Of a stretch of DNA of 58,041 bases, positions 9,349 through 17,667 are shown in pieces. Under the pieces are notes generated by a model. That model was not told where the DNA came from. It searched no databases and saw only the letters and a list, made by a program, of their open reading frames with translations. The stretch is from MGBC163016 sp964518575. Its GTDB lineage: Bacteria; Actinomycetota; Coriobacteriia; Coriobacteriales; Eggerthellaceae. The DNA lies in the NCBI GenBank assembly GCA_964518575.1, contig CAZFGW010000013.1, forward strand, positions 1 through 58,041. Reading direction: 5' to 3'. How positions within the stretch are numbered: position 1 is the stretch's first letter; each line of letters opens with the position of its first letter. The translations under genes were made by a program, and so were the position numbers.

Positions 9349-9354
9349 ATTATA
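9349..9354 (-). promoter_or_regulatory. Perfect -10 box (TATAAT) upstream of obgE
   Basis: The minus strand reads TATAAT here, between the rpmA terminator and the obgE leader hairpin. No good -35 hexamer was found at 16-18 bp. The position implies a transcript start near 9342, so obgE can be transcribed separately from rplU-rpmA. Confidence 0.55.
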
Positions 9355-9385
9355 CGCTCACGCGATGAGAAGCGTCCCGTAAGCT

Positions 9386-9415
9386 GAAAAATACCCGCCA
9401 TGGTGACGGGTATTT
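9386..9415 (-). terminator. Intrinsic terminator after rpmA
   Basis: A 9-bp perfect stem, aaatacccg (9389-9397) with cgggtattt (9407-9415), is followed on the minus strand by a run of five T. It lies 13 bases beyond the rpmA stop and separates the two ribosomal protein genes from obgE. Confidence 0.85.
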
Positions 9416-9427
9416 CTGGATGCTTGC

Positions 9428-9676
9428 TTACTCAGGGATCACGTGGATCTTGCGCTTGTCACCTTTGGTGAACTTGAGCGTTCCGTCGCACAGTGCGAAC
9501 AGCGTGTCGTCGCTTCCCCGACCGACGTTTTCGCCCGGATGGAAATGCGTGCCGCGCTGACGGACGATCACGTTACCCGTGTTGACCTTTTGACCAGCGA
9601 ACATCTTCACACCGAGTCGTTGGGCGTGAGAGTCACGACCGTTGCGTGTTGAGCCTAAGCCTTTCTTGTGTGCCAT
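9428..9676 (-). CDS. rpmA: 50S ribosomal protein L27
   Basis: L27 reaches toward the peptidyl transferase centre. The 82-residue protein begins MAHKKGLGSTRNGRDS and contains the family signature GNVIVRQRGTHFHPG. The N-terminus is the mature form, without the cleavable extension found in Firmicutes. It follows rplU with 21 bases between, and a strong terminator follows. Confidence 0.97.
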   Translation of the reverse strand: MAHKKGLGSTRNGRDSHAQRLGVKMFAGQKVNTGNVIVRQRGTHFHPGENVGRGSDDTLFALCDGTLKFTKGDKRKIHVIPE

Positions 9677-9697
9677 TTCTCTATACCTCCCCGATGA

Positions 9698-10228
9698 TTA
9701 TTCGTCGGTCTTCTTATCTTCGTCAGCCGCCTTCTTCGTTGCCTTCGTGCTTGCGGCTTCGGTCTTCTTTGCAGGAGCCTTCTTCGTGGTCTTCGCGGCG
9801 GGCTTCTCAGCAGACTTCTCTGCCTTCGCAGGCTTTTCGTCCTTGTCAGCTTTTTCCGCCTTGGCGGGCTTGTCAGCCTTTTTGGTGGTCTTCTTGGCGT
9901 CCTTGACAGCTTGCATCTTCTCAGAGCCAACGGCCGTGATGAGAACGCGGGTCATAGACTGCCTGTGACCATGCTTCTTTTTATAGTTCTTGCGCTTCTT
10001 GAACTTGAAGACGATGACCTTCTTGTCCCTGAACTGGTCGATGACTTCCGCCTGCACCTTCGTAGCTGCAGCTTTTTCAGGATGAGCCTCAACCTTCTTG
10101 CCATCAACGATGCACAGGACAGGAAGCTCGATCTTGTCACCGACTTCAGCATCGATCTTCTCGATATTGATCTTGTCTCCAGGCGCAACTTTGTACTGTT
10201 TACCGCCCGTTTTTACGATTGCGTACAT
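9698..10228 (-). CDS. rplU: 50S ribosomal protein L21 with Lys/Ala-rich C-terminal tail
   Basis: Residues 1-103 are a standard L21 (MYAIVKTGGKQYKV, FKKRKNYKKKHGHRQ, VLITAV). A low-complexity tail of about 70 residues follows, made mostly of K, A, E, D and T with repeated KAEKADK/PAKK words. L21 is normally about 103 residues, so the tail is an addition. It is likely disordered and polyampholytic and could lie on the ribosome surface. First gene of the rplU-rpmA transcript, read from a clear promoter at 10266-10294. Confidence 0.96.
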   Translation of the reverse strand: MYAIVKTGGKQYKVAPGDKINIEKIDAEVGDKIELPVLCIVDGKKVEAHPEKAAATKVQAEVIDQFRDKKVIVFKFKKRKNYKKKHGHRQSMTRVLITAVGSEKMQAVKDAKKTTKKADKPAKAEKADKDEKPAKAEKSAEKPAAKTTKKAPAKKTEAASTKATKKAADEDKKTDE

Positions 10229-10265
10229 GAATAGTCTCCTTGTATGTATCTAAACGCAAGGAAAT

Positions 10266-10294
10266 ATACTACCAATGGAAAAAAAGCACGTCAA
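10266..10294 (-). promoter_or_regulatory. Sigma-70-type promoter of rplU
   Basis: On the minus strand a -35 box TTGACG (10289-10294) and a -10 box TAGTAT (10266-10271) are separated by exactly 17 bp. The predicted start near 10259 leaves a leader of about 30 bases before rplU. The remainder of 10295-10429 holds no recognisable gene or terminator. Confidence 0.8.
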
Positions 10295-10429
10295 CATATA
10301 TTTTCAATAATATTCGCCGACGTGAACCACGGTTTTTGGTCCTCGAGAACCGCCCGTTTAACCCATAACCTTTTTCGCACGAATTTCCTCGGAATCCCAC
10401 GTGCTCTCAGGATGTAATACAAGATGCGA

Positions 10430-13057
10430 TCAGTGAGCCTGCGCCCAGGTATCACCCCACGAAACCTCCGCCGAAAGCGGCACAGCAAGAGAAACCACGT
10501 TCTCCATCTGATCTTTGACCATCTGCGCGACCTCGTCAAGACACTCAGGCGCCACTGAAAGATCGAGTTCGTCATGAACCTGCATGATCAACTTTGCTCG
10601 ATAGCCCTCGGTTTCGATCATGCGCTCGACCTTGTTCATAGCCATCTTGATGATATCGGCGGCGCTTCCCTGCATGGGGTGGTTCATCGCAGTGCGCTCG
10701 CCCTGACCATGCACCTGCTTCTTGCTGGAGCGCAACTCGGGGATATGCCGCTTGCGCCCGAACATCGTTGTGGCGTATCCCGTCTCAGCAGCATGTTCGA
10801 TGAGACCATCCAGATACTCCCGCACTTTCGGATAGGCAACGAAATACATCTCGATCATAGAAGCCGCCTCACCCATCGGGATATCCAGAGCCTGGGAGAG
10901 CCCATATGCCTGCTGACCGTATACGATGCCGAAGTTCACCGCTTTCGCCCGGGAGCGCAGATCAGGGGTGATATCGCTCACATCTTTGCCGAAAACACGG
11001 GCAGCGGTCTCGGAATGAAAATCGGCTCCGGAAAGGAATGCCTTGATGAGATGCTCGTCCTCAGAAAGCGAAGCGAGCAACCGAAGCTCGATCTGCGAAT
11101 AATCCGCCGATAGAAAAACCTCGCCGGGCGCTAAAGGAACAAAGCATTCGCGAATGCTGCGTCCGAAATCCGTCCTGATGGGAATGTTTTGCAGATTGGG
11201 ATCGGAAGAGGAAAGCCGCCCCGTAGCGGTGACCGTTTGATGGAATACCGTATGTACACGCCCATCACCTTTGCGCATCTTCGGAAGCGCATCAATGTAG
11301 GTACCCTTGATCTTCGAGAGCTCCCGGTACTTCATGACAAGCTCGGCAATGGACTCTGTCTTCGCCAACTCACGCATGACCGTGGCGTCTGTCGAGTAGC
11401 CGCGGGAGTTTTTCTTGATGGGCTCAAGTCCCATGACCTCGAACAGGATGTGGGACAGCTGCTTGGGAGAATCAATATTGAATTCCTCGCCCGCAAGCGC
11501 ATAGATTTCAGCCGAAAGATCTTTGAGCTGTCCTGCAGCATCGTCGCCGATCGCACGTAAGCGTTCGCTATCGAGCGCCATACCGGTGCGTTCCATCTGC
11601 ACGAGCACGGGAATCAGGGGAAGATCGATCGACTCATATACCTCGCTACTGCCATCCTCCTCAAGCGCACGGGCAAGCACCGGACGGAGATTCCTTGCCG
11701 CTGCAGCGAAAAGCGTCAGCTGATCTTCTTTCTCCTGATCCTCGGGAAGTTCCCCACCCAAGTAGCGGCGACACAAACCTTCGATCGTGTACTTTTGCGC
11801 CGTCGATTCCAAAAGGTATGCCGCGATACCAAGATCGAACAGCCTCGCGTTGAAGACATCCTCACACGTGATAAGCGCCTCAAGCGCACTGTCGGAAGGA
11901 TAGAGCAGGTGGAGCACCTCTTTGCAATCAAGGCAGACGATATCTCCTTGCATAACGCATCTGCGCAACATCTGCAACGCGTCATCACCACCAAGCAGCC
12001 CCGTTCCCGACGGCGTCGAAAACGCGATGATGATATCTGCTTCGAAGATCGTATCCTGCGTGCCCCTCATATATGCGATGCCGATATACTCATGCTGTTC
12101 AACCGCGCTCATGACAAGATGTGCTGCCTCGTCCCCGCGGACGACCTCACCCCGTTCGACATCGGCGACGGGCATCTGCGCCTCCTCGCCCACAAACCGC
12201 AGCACCCGCGCAAGCGGCGACATCAGCGCATAGGTACTGAACGCCTCTTCGACAACACTGCTGTCGAAATCGGGGAATGACAGGTTCTCGAGGTCAATCT
12301 CAACGTCGAGGTCGCGTACGATCGTGGCAATCTGCCGCGACAAAAAGGCAAGATCGCGGTTCTCGATGAGATTCTCTTTCTGCTTACCCTTGAGCTCATC
12401 GATGTGCTCATACACGCCTTCGATCGAGCCATACCGCTCAAGCAACGTCGTCGCGCTTTTAGGACCGATGCCGGGTACGCCGGGGATATTGTCAGACGAA
12501 TCACCCATCAGCCCAAGATAATCAATGAATTGGCTGGGGGTCACACCGTATTTCTCCATCACCTCATCGGGACCGTAGATGACCACATCGGTGATGCCCT
12601 TTTTCGTTGTCACGATCTTAGTGAGATCGGTCGCAAGCTGGCATGCATCCTTATCCCCCGTGACCAGCAGGCTCTCATACCCGAGTGCCTCATCGCGCTG
12701 CGCGATCGTACCGAGAATGTCATCGCCCTCCCAGCCGGGCATCTTGATCACCGGTACATTCATGGCGGTCAAAAGCTGCTCGATCACCGGGAATTGCACA
12801 CGCAGCTCCTCATCCATATGCGGACGCTGAGCCTTGTATTGCGGAAGGTCGGCAATACGGTGCTCGGGTTTTCCGGCATCAAAAGCGCAGACCACGCCAT
12901 CGGGCTTTACATCCTCGATGAACTTGCAAAACATCTGCATGAAGCCGAAGACCGCATTTGTGGGCGTGCCATCCTTAGCGCTCATCGGCGTCATGATGGC
13001 ATGATAGGCTCGATGCATCAGTGAATTTCCATCGATCACAGCGATCTTCTTGGTCAT
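10430..13057 (-). CDS. polA: DNA polymerase I
   Basis: Pol I fills gaps and removes RNA primers in repair and lagging-strand synthesis. The 875-residue protein has an N-terminal 5' nuclease (AVIDGNSLMHRAYHA, VTGDKDACQL, GVPGIGPKSA), a middle region in the place of the 3'-5' exonuclease, and a C-terminal family A polymerase with motif A DYSQIELRLLA, motif B RAKAVNFGIVYG and motif C QVHDELD (826-832). The middle domain reads YIGIAYM where proofreading enzymes have a DxE motif, so proofreading is probably absent, as in many Gram-positive Pol I enzymes. Start ATG at 13057. Confidence 0.96.
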   Translation of the reverse strand: MTKKIAVIDGNSLMHRAYHAIMTPMSAKDGTPTNAVFGFMQMFCKFIEDVKPDGVVCAFDAGKPEHRIADLPQYKAQRPHMDEELRVQFPVIEQLLTAMNVPVIKMPGWEGDDILGTIAQRDEALGYESLLVTGDKDACQLATDLTKIVTTKKGITDVVIYGPDEVMEKYGVTPSQFIDYLGLMGDSSDNIPGVPGIGPKSATTLLERYGSIEGVYEHIDELKGKQKENLIENRDLAFLSRQIATIVRDLDVEIDLENLSFPDFDSSVVEEAFSTYALMSPLARVLRFVGEEAQMPVADVERGEVVRGDEAAHLVMSAVEQHEYIGIAYMRGTQDTIFEADIIIAFSTPSGTGLLGGDDALQMLRRCVMQGDIVCLDCKEVLHLLYPSDSALEALITCEDVFNARLFDLGIAAYLLESTAQKYTIEGLCRRYLGGELPEDQEKEDQLTLFAAAARNLRPVLARALEEDGSSEVYESIDLPLIPVLVQMERTGMALDSERLRAIGDDAAGQLKDLSAEIYALAGEEFNIDSPKQLSHILFEVMGLEPIKKNSRGYSTDATVMRELAKTESIAELVMKYRELSKIKGTYIDALPKMRKGDGRVHTVFHQTVTATGRLSSSDPNLQNIPIRTDFGRSIRECFVPLAPGEVFLSADYSQIELRLLASLSEDEHLIKAFLSGADFHSETAARVFGKDVSDITPDLRSRAKAVNFGIVYGQQAYGLSQALDIPMGEAASMIEMYFVAYPKVREYLDGLIEHAAETGYATTMFGRKRHIPELRSSKKQVHGQGERTAMNHPMQGSAADIIKMAMNKVERMIETEGYRAKLIMQVHDELDLSVAPECLDEVAQMVKDQMENVVSLAVPLSAEVSWGDTWAQAH

Positions 13058-13149
13058 GGTCGACTCCTCTAGTGATTACTTTAAGCAAACATCATCGTGA
13101 TAGGACTGGCGAAACAATCGGGACGCGCGCCTGCACGCAGCGATCACGT

Positions 13150-13824
13150 CTATGCATTCCAGAGATATCCTACGCCGCGCACCGTCTCCAGCCGTTGAGC
13201 CAATTCCGGTCCAAGCTTTGCACGCACCCGTCGCACATGCACATCGACGGTGCGGGATCCTCCGTAATAATCGAATCCCCAAACACGGCGTAAGAGCGCA
13301 TCGCGCGAATACGTTCGTCCCGGATGGGTAACCAAAAAGGCTAAGAGCGCATATTCGAGATACGTCAAATCGAGCGGCTCGTTGCCTACTTTGACCTGAT
13401 AGGTTGCAAGATTGATGGTCATGGTGCCAATCGTGATGAAATCACTGTTCGATGCCTCATTGCCCGGCCAGAGCAGCTGGCGAATGCGGGAGGCGCACTC
13501 AACCTGCCCCGCCTCATGCACGACGAAATCGGAACGGACCTGCACGGGGAGACGGAAATCGACGAGCTGGCTTTCGTTCACGATGATGAGCAATGCCGCA
13601 GAGCCGTCTTCAACCAGCATTGATTCAGCCGTCGATACACTGCTCGACACATCGCCCCGCGCCTCCAAAATGACCAGATCGCATGACGGGTGCGCTGAGA
13701 GCAGTTTTTTGAATTGGAGGGATGACCCCGCAACAACATCCACATCCATGCTGGAGAGCACCTGCTGGAATTTGTGGGCATTGTCGAGCGAATCGGCTAT
13801 GAACAGAACATTTTTCCGATCCAT
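13150..13824 (-). CDS. glnR: GlnR-like orphan OmpR-family regulator
   Basis: The 224-residue protein has a receiver-like N-terminus and an OmpR winged helix from about 130 to the end (LTYLEYALLAFLV, RTVDVHVRRVRAKLG). The order and wording match actinobacterial GlnR, which controls nitrogen assimilation. Glu54 stands where phosphorylated receivers have the acceptor Asp (DLVILEARGD), so control by phosphorylation is unlikely, as for GlnR. The ATG at 13824 directly abuts the glnA stop, so the two are co-translated. The name rests on family resemblance and position; an ordinary response regulator without its kinase is the alternative. Confidence 0.7.
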   Translation of the reverse strand: MDRKNVLFIADSLDNAHKFQQVLSSMDVDVVAGSSLQFKKLLSAHPSCDLVILEARGDVSSSVSTAESMLVEDGSAALLIIVNESQLVDFRLPVQVRSDFVVHEAGQVECASRIRQLLWPGNEASNSDFITIGTMTINLATYQVKVGNEPLDLTYLEYALLAFLVTHPGRTYSRDALLRRVWGFDYYGGSRTVDVHVRRVRAKLGPELAQRLETVRGVGYLWNA

Positions 13825-15174
13825 CTACAACACCGCCAAGTATTTTTTGAGTTCCCACGGTGTCACGATGCTTTCGTACTGGTTCCACTCATCGAGCTTC
13901 GAGCGAACCAAGAACGTGTGAGTCCGCTGACCGAGCGTTCGCTTCATCAAGTCGCTTTGGGCGAATTCAGAGATTGCCTCCCCCAAAGACCGCGGCAAGG
14001 TTTCCACGCCCATATCGGAAAGGTCGTCCTCGGCAAGCCGTGTCATATCCAGTGCGTCGAACGAGCGCGGCAGCTCAAGCTCCTCTTCGATACCAGCAAG
14101 CCCAGCGGCGAGGATGACGGCGAAGGCTAGATAGGGGTTGGCGGCTGGGTCGGGACTGCGAAGTTCGATCCGGCATGAGTCAGCATCATCGGGACGATAG
14201 CCGGGAATGCGAATGATCGTCGAGCGGTTATTGTAGGCCCACGCCACCGTGGCAGGAGCGCTGCCATCGCACACGAGCCGCTTGTAAGAATTGACATATT
14301 GGTTCGTGACGAGCGTATATTCTTTCGCATACTTCAAAAGTCCTGCGATGAATTGCTTGGCAACGATCGAAAGATTATGCCCCGTCTCATCGCTGCGATC
14401 GAAAAACGCGTTGTCACCCTCCGCATTGAAAAGCGAGATATGCACATGCATGCCACTTCCGGGATGATCGGAGAGCGGCTTGGGCATGAACGATGCGTAC
14501 ACCCCGTGCTTCATTGCAATCTCTTTGACGACGAGCTTATACGTCATGACCGCATCAGCCATAGAGAGCGCATCGGAGTAGCGCAGGTCAATCTCATGCT
14601 GCGAGGGCGCAAGCTCATGATGGGAATACTCGACCGGAATACCCATTCGCTCAAGCATGAGCACCGTATCGCGGCGCAGGTCAGAGGCGTAGTCAAGCGA
14701 TGTAAGATCGAAATAGCTTCCCTTGTCCAGAACTTCGGTAGAATCAGCGTCCTTGAAATAGAAGAACTCGAGCTCGGGACCGAAGTTCGGCACGAATCCC
14801 ATATCCGACGCCCGCTGAACAACCCTCATGAGGATGTGACGCGGATCACCTTCGAAGTTCGACCCATCGGGTATTTTGATATTGCAGAACATACGCGCGA
14901 CCGCATTCGATTCAGGGCGCCACGGGAGAACTTGGAATGTTGAGGCATCGGGAAACGCAAGCATGTCCGATTCGTGCGTCCCCATGAACCCTTTGATGCA
15001 GCTGCCATCGAAACCCATGCCTTCCGAGAACGCATGCTCAAGTTCATCGGGTACGACGGCGAAGGATTTGAGATTGCCAAGCACATCGCTGAACCAGCAT
15101 CTGATGAAATGAACATCACGACTCTTGACGGTTTTGAGCACGAAATCCTGTTCGGGATTGATCTGATCTGACAC
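13825..15174 (-). CDS. glnA: Glutamine synthetase type I
   Basis: GlnA makes glutamine from glutamate, ammonia and ATP. The 449-residue protein shows GPELEFFYF, the ATP-binding MPKPLSDHPGSGMHVHISL, VNSYKRL and the substrate loop YNNRSTIIRIPGY. The loop carrying the adenylylated tyrosine (NLYDLP) of beta-type enzymes is absent, so this is an alpha-type enzyme not controlled by adenylylation. The GTG at 15174 has AAGGAGG four bases upstream; the frame extends further without a ribosome site. A GlnR-like gene follows without a gap. Confidence 0.95.
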   Translation of the reverse strand: MSDQINPEQDFVLKTVKSRDVHFIRCWFSDVLGNLKSFAVVPDELEHAFSEGMGFDGSCIKGFMGTHESDMLAFPDASTFQVLPWRPESNAVARMFCNIKIPDGSNFEGDPRHILMRVVQRASDMGFVPNFGPELEFFYFKDADSTEVLDKGSYFDLTSLDYASDLRRDTVLMLERMGIPVEYSHHELAPSQHEIDLRYSDALSMADAVMTYKLVVKEIAMKHGVYASFMPKPLSDHPGSGMHVHISLFNAEGDNAFFDRSDETGHNLSIVAKQFIAGLLKYAKEYTLVTNQYVNSYKRLVCDGSAPATVAWAYNNRSTIIRIPGYRPDDADSCRIELRSPDPAANPYLAFAVILAAGLAGIEEELELPRSFDALDMTRLAEDDLSDMGVETLPRSLGEAISEFAQSDLMKRTLGQRTHTFLVRSKLDEWNQYESIVTPWELKKYLAVL

Positions 15175-15225
15175 GAGTCCTCCTTGAAATGCGGCGGGTG
15201 GCTGCATCGAGCATTGACGAGATTG

Positions 15226-15258
15226 ATTATAGACCGTAACGTCTTTTTGAACGCTGCG
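15226..15258 (-). promoter_or_regulatory. glnA promoter region with weak GlnR-box-like half sites
   Basis: A TATAAT -10 box lies at 15226-15231 on the minus strand, about 50 bases before the glnA GTG. No strong -35 is present; GTTCAA is at a short spacing. On the plus strand GTAAC (15236-15240) is followed after seven bases by TGAAC, loosely like the GTnAC-n6-GAAAC box of actinobacterial GlnR. The spacing is off by one, so the box is only a suggestion. Confidence 0.4.
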
Positions 15259-15280
15259 TCTTTTCCTTTTATGCAATATA

Positions 15281-15305
15281 AAAAGACCCGCATGATGCGG
15301 GTCTT
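15281..15305 (-). terminator. Intrinsic terminator after rpmE
   Basis: An 11-bp perfect stem, aaaagacccgc with gcgggtctttt, encloses a 5-nt loop and carries T-runs on both sides. It lies 28 bases after the rpmE stop and 107 bases before glnA. Because both flanks are T-rich on their own strand it can act in both directions. Confidence 0.9.
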
Positions 15306-15332
15306 TTTTCTGGTAGAAGATGGGAGCCGAAC

Positions 15333-15830
15333 CTATTCCGAAGCTTCGTCCTGCGCCTCTTCGGCAACAGCTTCTTCAGCAGGTGCTTCTTCGGCAACCG
15401 CTTCCTCAGCAGCTGCAGTAACTTCCTCGACAGTCTCCTCGGTAGTGGCCTGTTCAGCTTCTGCCTCAGCCTTGCTTGCCTTCTCAGCAGCTTCCTCAGC
15501 GTACTTCTGAGCGCGCTCTTCTTTTTCTTTCGCCTTCTGCGCACGCTCTTCCTTGCGCTTGGCTTCGCGCTCCGCTGCACGTGCAGCACGCTCTGCCTTC
15601 TTCGCCGCCTCACGCTCTGCGACCACATCCGTAGCGTTGCCGAACCTGTCAGCAAAGCGCTGGACACGACCGCCAGTGTCGATCAGTTTCTGCGTTCCGG
15701 TATAGAAAGGATGGCATACATTGCAGATGTCGATCCTCAGTTCAGGCTTGGTTGAACGTGTGGTGAACTCGTTGCCGCAGCTGCACCGCACGACACAGTC
15801 CATGTATTCCGGATGGATATCTTTTTTCAT
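15333..15830 (-). CDS. rpmE: 50S ribosomal protein L31 (zinc form) with long acidic C-terminal tail
   Basis: Residues 1-70 are L31 (MKKDIHPEYMDCVVRCSCGNEF, CNVCHPFYTG), with Cys16, Cys18, Cys37 and Cys40 as the zinc set. The other 95 residues are a charged tail: first a basic A/E/R/K helix, then a run rich in A and E ending DEASE. L31 is usually 66-90 residues. The tail resembles those of rplU and rpsB in this window, which suggests a lineage habit rather than a fusion with a known enzyme. A ribosome site GAAGGAG precedes the ATG at 15830. Confidence 0.93.
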   Translation of the reverse strand: MKKDIHPEYMDCVVRCSCGNEFTTRSTKPELRIDICNVCHPFYTGTQKLIDTGGRVQRFADRFGNATDVVAEREAAKKAERAARAAEREAKRKEERAQKAKEKEERAQKYAEEAAEKASKAEAEAEQATTEETVEEVTAAAEEAVAEEAPAEEAVAEEAQDEASE

Positions 15831-15850
15831 TGACTAACTCCTTCATCGTT

Positions 15851-15871
15851 GCCTTGGTTTCCGACCAAGGC
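15851..15871 (-). promoter_or_regulatory. Hairpin in the rpmE leader, possible L31 autoregulatory element
   Basis: The arms gccttgg (15851-15857) and ccaaggc (15865-15871) pair perfectly around seven bases, 20 bases upstream of rpmE. No U-tract follows, so it is not a terminator of the upstream superoxide reductase gene. Leader RNAs that let L31 control its own gene are known in several bacterial groups; membership here is inferred from position only. Confidence 0.4.
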
Positions 15872-15897
15872 GGAATAAGCTTGCCAATGATAGCACA

Positions 15898-16278
15898 CTA
15901 CAAGTCCCGTTTCCACAAACCGTGGATATTGCAGTACTCGTAAACGGCAAGCGCACGCTCGCCCTCTCCGAGATAGAAGTCTGTGGCGGGAGCATCACCG
16001 GGCTCAAGCGGGTGGATCTCATATCCAAGCGGCTTCACGAGGCAGATGAACTGGATGTAATGCTCGGGAAGCATCGGGTGATCGACGCTGCCGATATTAA
16101 CGTGGATGTGATTGCCTTCCTGAGTGACAGCGGGAACGTGCTTTTCCAAGGACGCATCCACAGTATCAGGAACCAAAAGCTCCATGGGCTCTCCGCAGCA
16201 ATACAGATCAACGCCAGAATCGTAAACCTTAACAACAATATTGCCGCAGTGAGCGCATTTGTAGAACTTGACCTCCAT
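15898..16278 (-). CDS. dfx: Desulfoferrodoxin (two-iron superoxide reductase)
   Basis: The enzyme reduces superoxide to peroxide without releasing oxygen and protects anaerobes during air exposure. The 126-residue protein has the N-terminal desulforedoxin centre (Cys8, Cys11, Cys27, Cys28) and the catalytic iron site with H47 in EKHVP, H67, H73, C116 and H119. All ligands of both centres are present, so it is the 2Fe class. ATG at 16278 follows AGAGGTG. A -10 box lies at 16321-16326, so it probably has its own transcript. Confidence 0.95.
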   Translation of the reverse strand: MEVKFYKCAHCGNIVVKVYDSGVDLYCCGEPMELLVPDTVDASLEKHVPAVTQEGNHIHVNIGSVDHPMLPEHYIQFICLVKPLGYEIHPLEPGDAPATDFYLGEGERALAVYEYCNIHGLWKRDL

Positions 16279-16299
16279 GTTGCACCTCTTTCTTATACG

Positions 16300-16326
16300 G
16301 TTGTTTACAACATCAACGTGATTATA
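16300..16326 (-). promoter_or_regulatory. Promoter -10 box and small palindrome before dfx
   Basis: The minus strand shows TATAAT at 16321-16326. Between it and the gene the palindrome gttgt-tt-acaac (16300-16311) overlaps the probable transcription start. It is a candidate repressor site for an oxygen- or peroxide-responsive regulator, but it does not match the PerR box. No good -35 was found. Confidence 0.4.
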
Positions 16327-16405
16327 GAGAGTTGCACGCGGATGCACCTGCGCGACACCCCTTTGCAATCCAGACGTTTTCTTGCCTGAACACTCCCCTT
16401 GCCAA

Positions 16406-17245
16406 CTAGGACGAAGGAGAGAGTTTCTGCTCAGAAATACCCTGCTGTGGAAGCTTGCGCACGCGCGCATAGATAAGAAGACACACGCCCGCGATGATAA
16501 GGGGCAGGCTCAACAGCATCCCCATCGTAAGCCATCCGCCAGCGAGGTAGCCCAGCTGTACATCGGGCTGACGAACGAACTCGATGAGCACGCGGAATAT
16601 GCCGTAGAGCAAAAGAAACGTACCGATGAATGTTCCCCGCGGGCGCGGGGGACGCTTCTTCGCGAGGGCAACCAACACCAGAAAGATCACAAGTCCTTCC
16701 AAAAACGCCTCGTAGAGCTGCGTTGGATGCCGCGGCATCACACCCGCCGCACCTCCAAACACCACACCCCAAGGCAGGTCGGTCTCAGCGCCCCAAAGCT
16801 CGCCGTTGATGAAATTCGCGCATCGCACGAAAAAGATTCCCGGCGTAGCCGCAATGCAGCCAAGATCGGCAAGGGTGAGATAGGGAATGTGAGTCAGATT
16901 CGAAGCAACGATGCCCGCAAGGAGCGCACCGATCAGTCCTCCATGGAAACTCATGCCACCCTCATTGAATGCCAGTATTCGCAAAGGCTCGGCGAAGTAA
17001 ACGCCGTTGCCGTAGAAGAGACAATATCCTAGGCGTGCACCGAGGATGATGCCCACGATCACGCAGATCATGATCGTGAGAATGGCATCGGTGTTGAAAA
17101 CGAGCTTCCACCTTTTCGAGACCACCGCAAGAACAAGCGCTGCAACCGCGAATCCGAGTACGTACCCAATGCCGTACCACCGAATGGCAAACGGACCGAT
17201 GGAGAAAGCGACAGGATCGATGGATTGATAGAGCGCATCGAGCAT
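16406..17245 (-). CDS. lgt: Prolipoprotein diacylglyceryl transferase Lgt
   Basis: Lgt moves diacylglycerol from phosphatidylglycerol to the lipobox cysteine of prolipoproteins in the membrane. The protein (about 279 residues) has seven hydrophobic segments, GGMSFHGGLIG with H101, the Lgt signature around R141 (RCANFINGELWG) and HPTQLYE. The ATG at 17245 is preferred by comparison with the family, but its ribosome site is weak and a GTG or TTG two to three codons upstream is possible. A small zinc-ribbon gene ends 16 bases upstream. Its lipoprotein substrates would include the transporter binding protein at 41676. Confidence 0.94.
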   Translation of the reverse strand: MLDALYQSIDPVAFSIGPFAIRWYGIGYVLGFAVAALVLAVVSKRWKLVFNTDAILTIMICVIVGIILGARLGYCLFYGNGVYFAEPLRILAFNEGGMSFHGGLIGALLAGIVASNLTHIPYLTLADLGCIAATPGIFFVRCANFINGELWGAETDLPWGVVFGGAAGVMPRHPTQLYEAFLEGLVIFLVLVALAKKRPPRPRGTFIGTFLLLYGIFRVLIEFVRQPDVQLGYLAGGWLTMGMLLSLPLIIAGVCLLIYARVRKLPQQGISEQKLSPSS

Positions 17246-17261
17246 GGGCACCAAAATGCTT

Positions 17262-17489
17262 TCAGACAACGCCCATGCCCGCACCCACCTGAAGCGCAGC
17301 CTCATTGATCTCAGGCGTAAGCTCGGCAGGAATCGGTTGGATGGAGGATACTTTGACGGAACACGTGGGGCATTCGATCATGAACAAACCAAGTCCCGGC
17401 TTCAGAACCATCAAGGAGTCATAGTCAAGAAGATTGAGATCGCGTTTTTTGCACGAGGGACAGATCATGGTGTATTGATAATCAGCCAT
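17262..17489 (-). CDS. Small zinc-ribbon-like protein of unknown function
   Basis: The 75-residue product starts MADYQYTMICPSCKKRD and has two CxxC knuckles, CPSC at residues 10-13 and CPTC near residue 40, separated by 27 residues, with a hydrophobic segment VLKPGLGLFMIE between them. This looks like a single zinc ribbon. The C-terminal third (EINEAALQVGAGMGVV) is helical with a glycine end. GGGGTTAGG lies just before the ATG. It is closely linked to lgt but no function can be given. Confidence 0.6.
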   Translation of the reverse strand: MADYQYTMICPSCKKRDLNLLDYDSLMVLKPGLGLFMIECPTCSVKVSSIQPIPAELTPEINEAALQVGAGMGVV

Positions 17490-17667
17490 CCTAACCCCCT
17501 TCGCCTTATCATGCGCACCCTTTGTGCCGGGCATGTCAAACGTGATCGTTATTGCGATTTTATCAAATGCGCCTGCGTATCATCCGGCGAATAAAAAGGT
17601 CATATATCTTCGTTTCCATACCGAAAGTGAAACGTTCATCGTATAAGCACGCGGGGCGCGCCAAGAA

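Noticed and set aside
10291..10575. 94-codon minus-strand ORF running past the end of polA
   Set aside because: Most of it overlaps polA in another frame; the unique part is Arg-rich with no motif, and the rplU promoter lies within its end.
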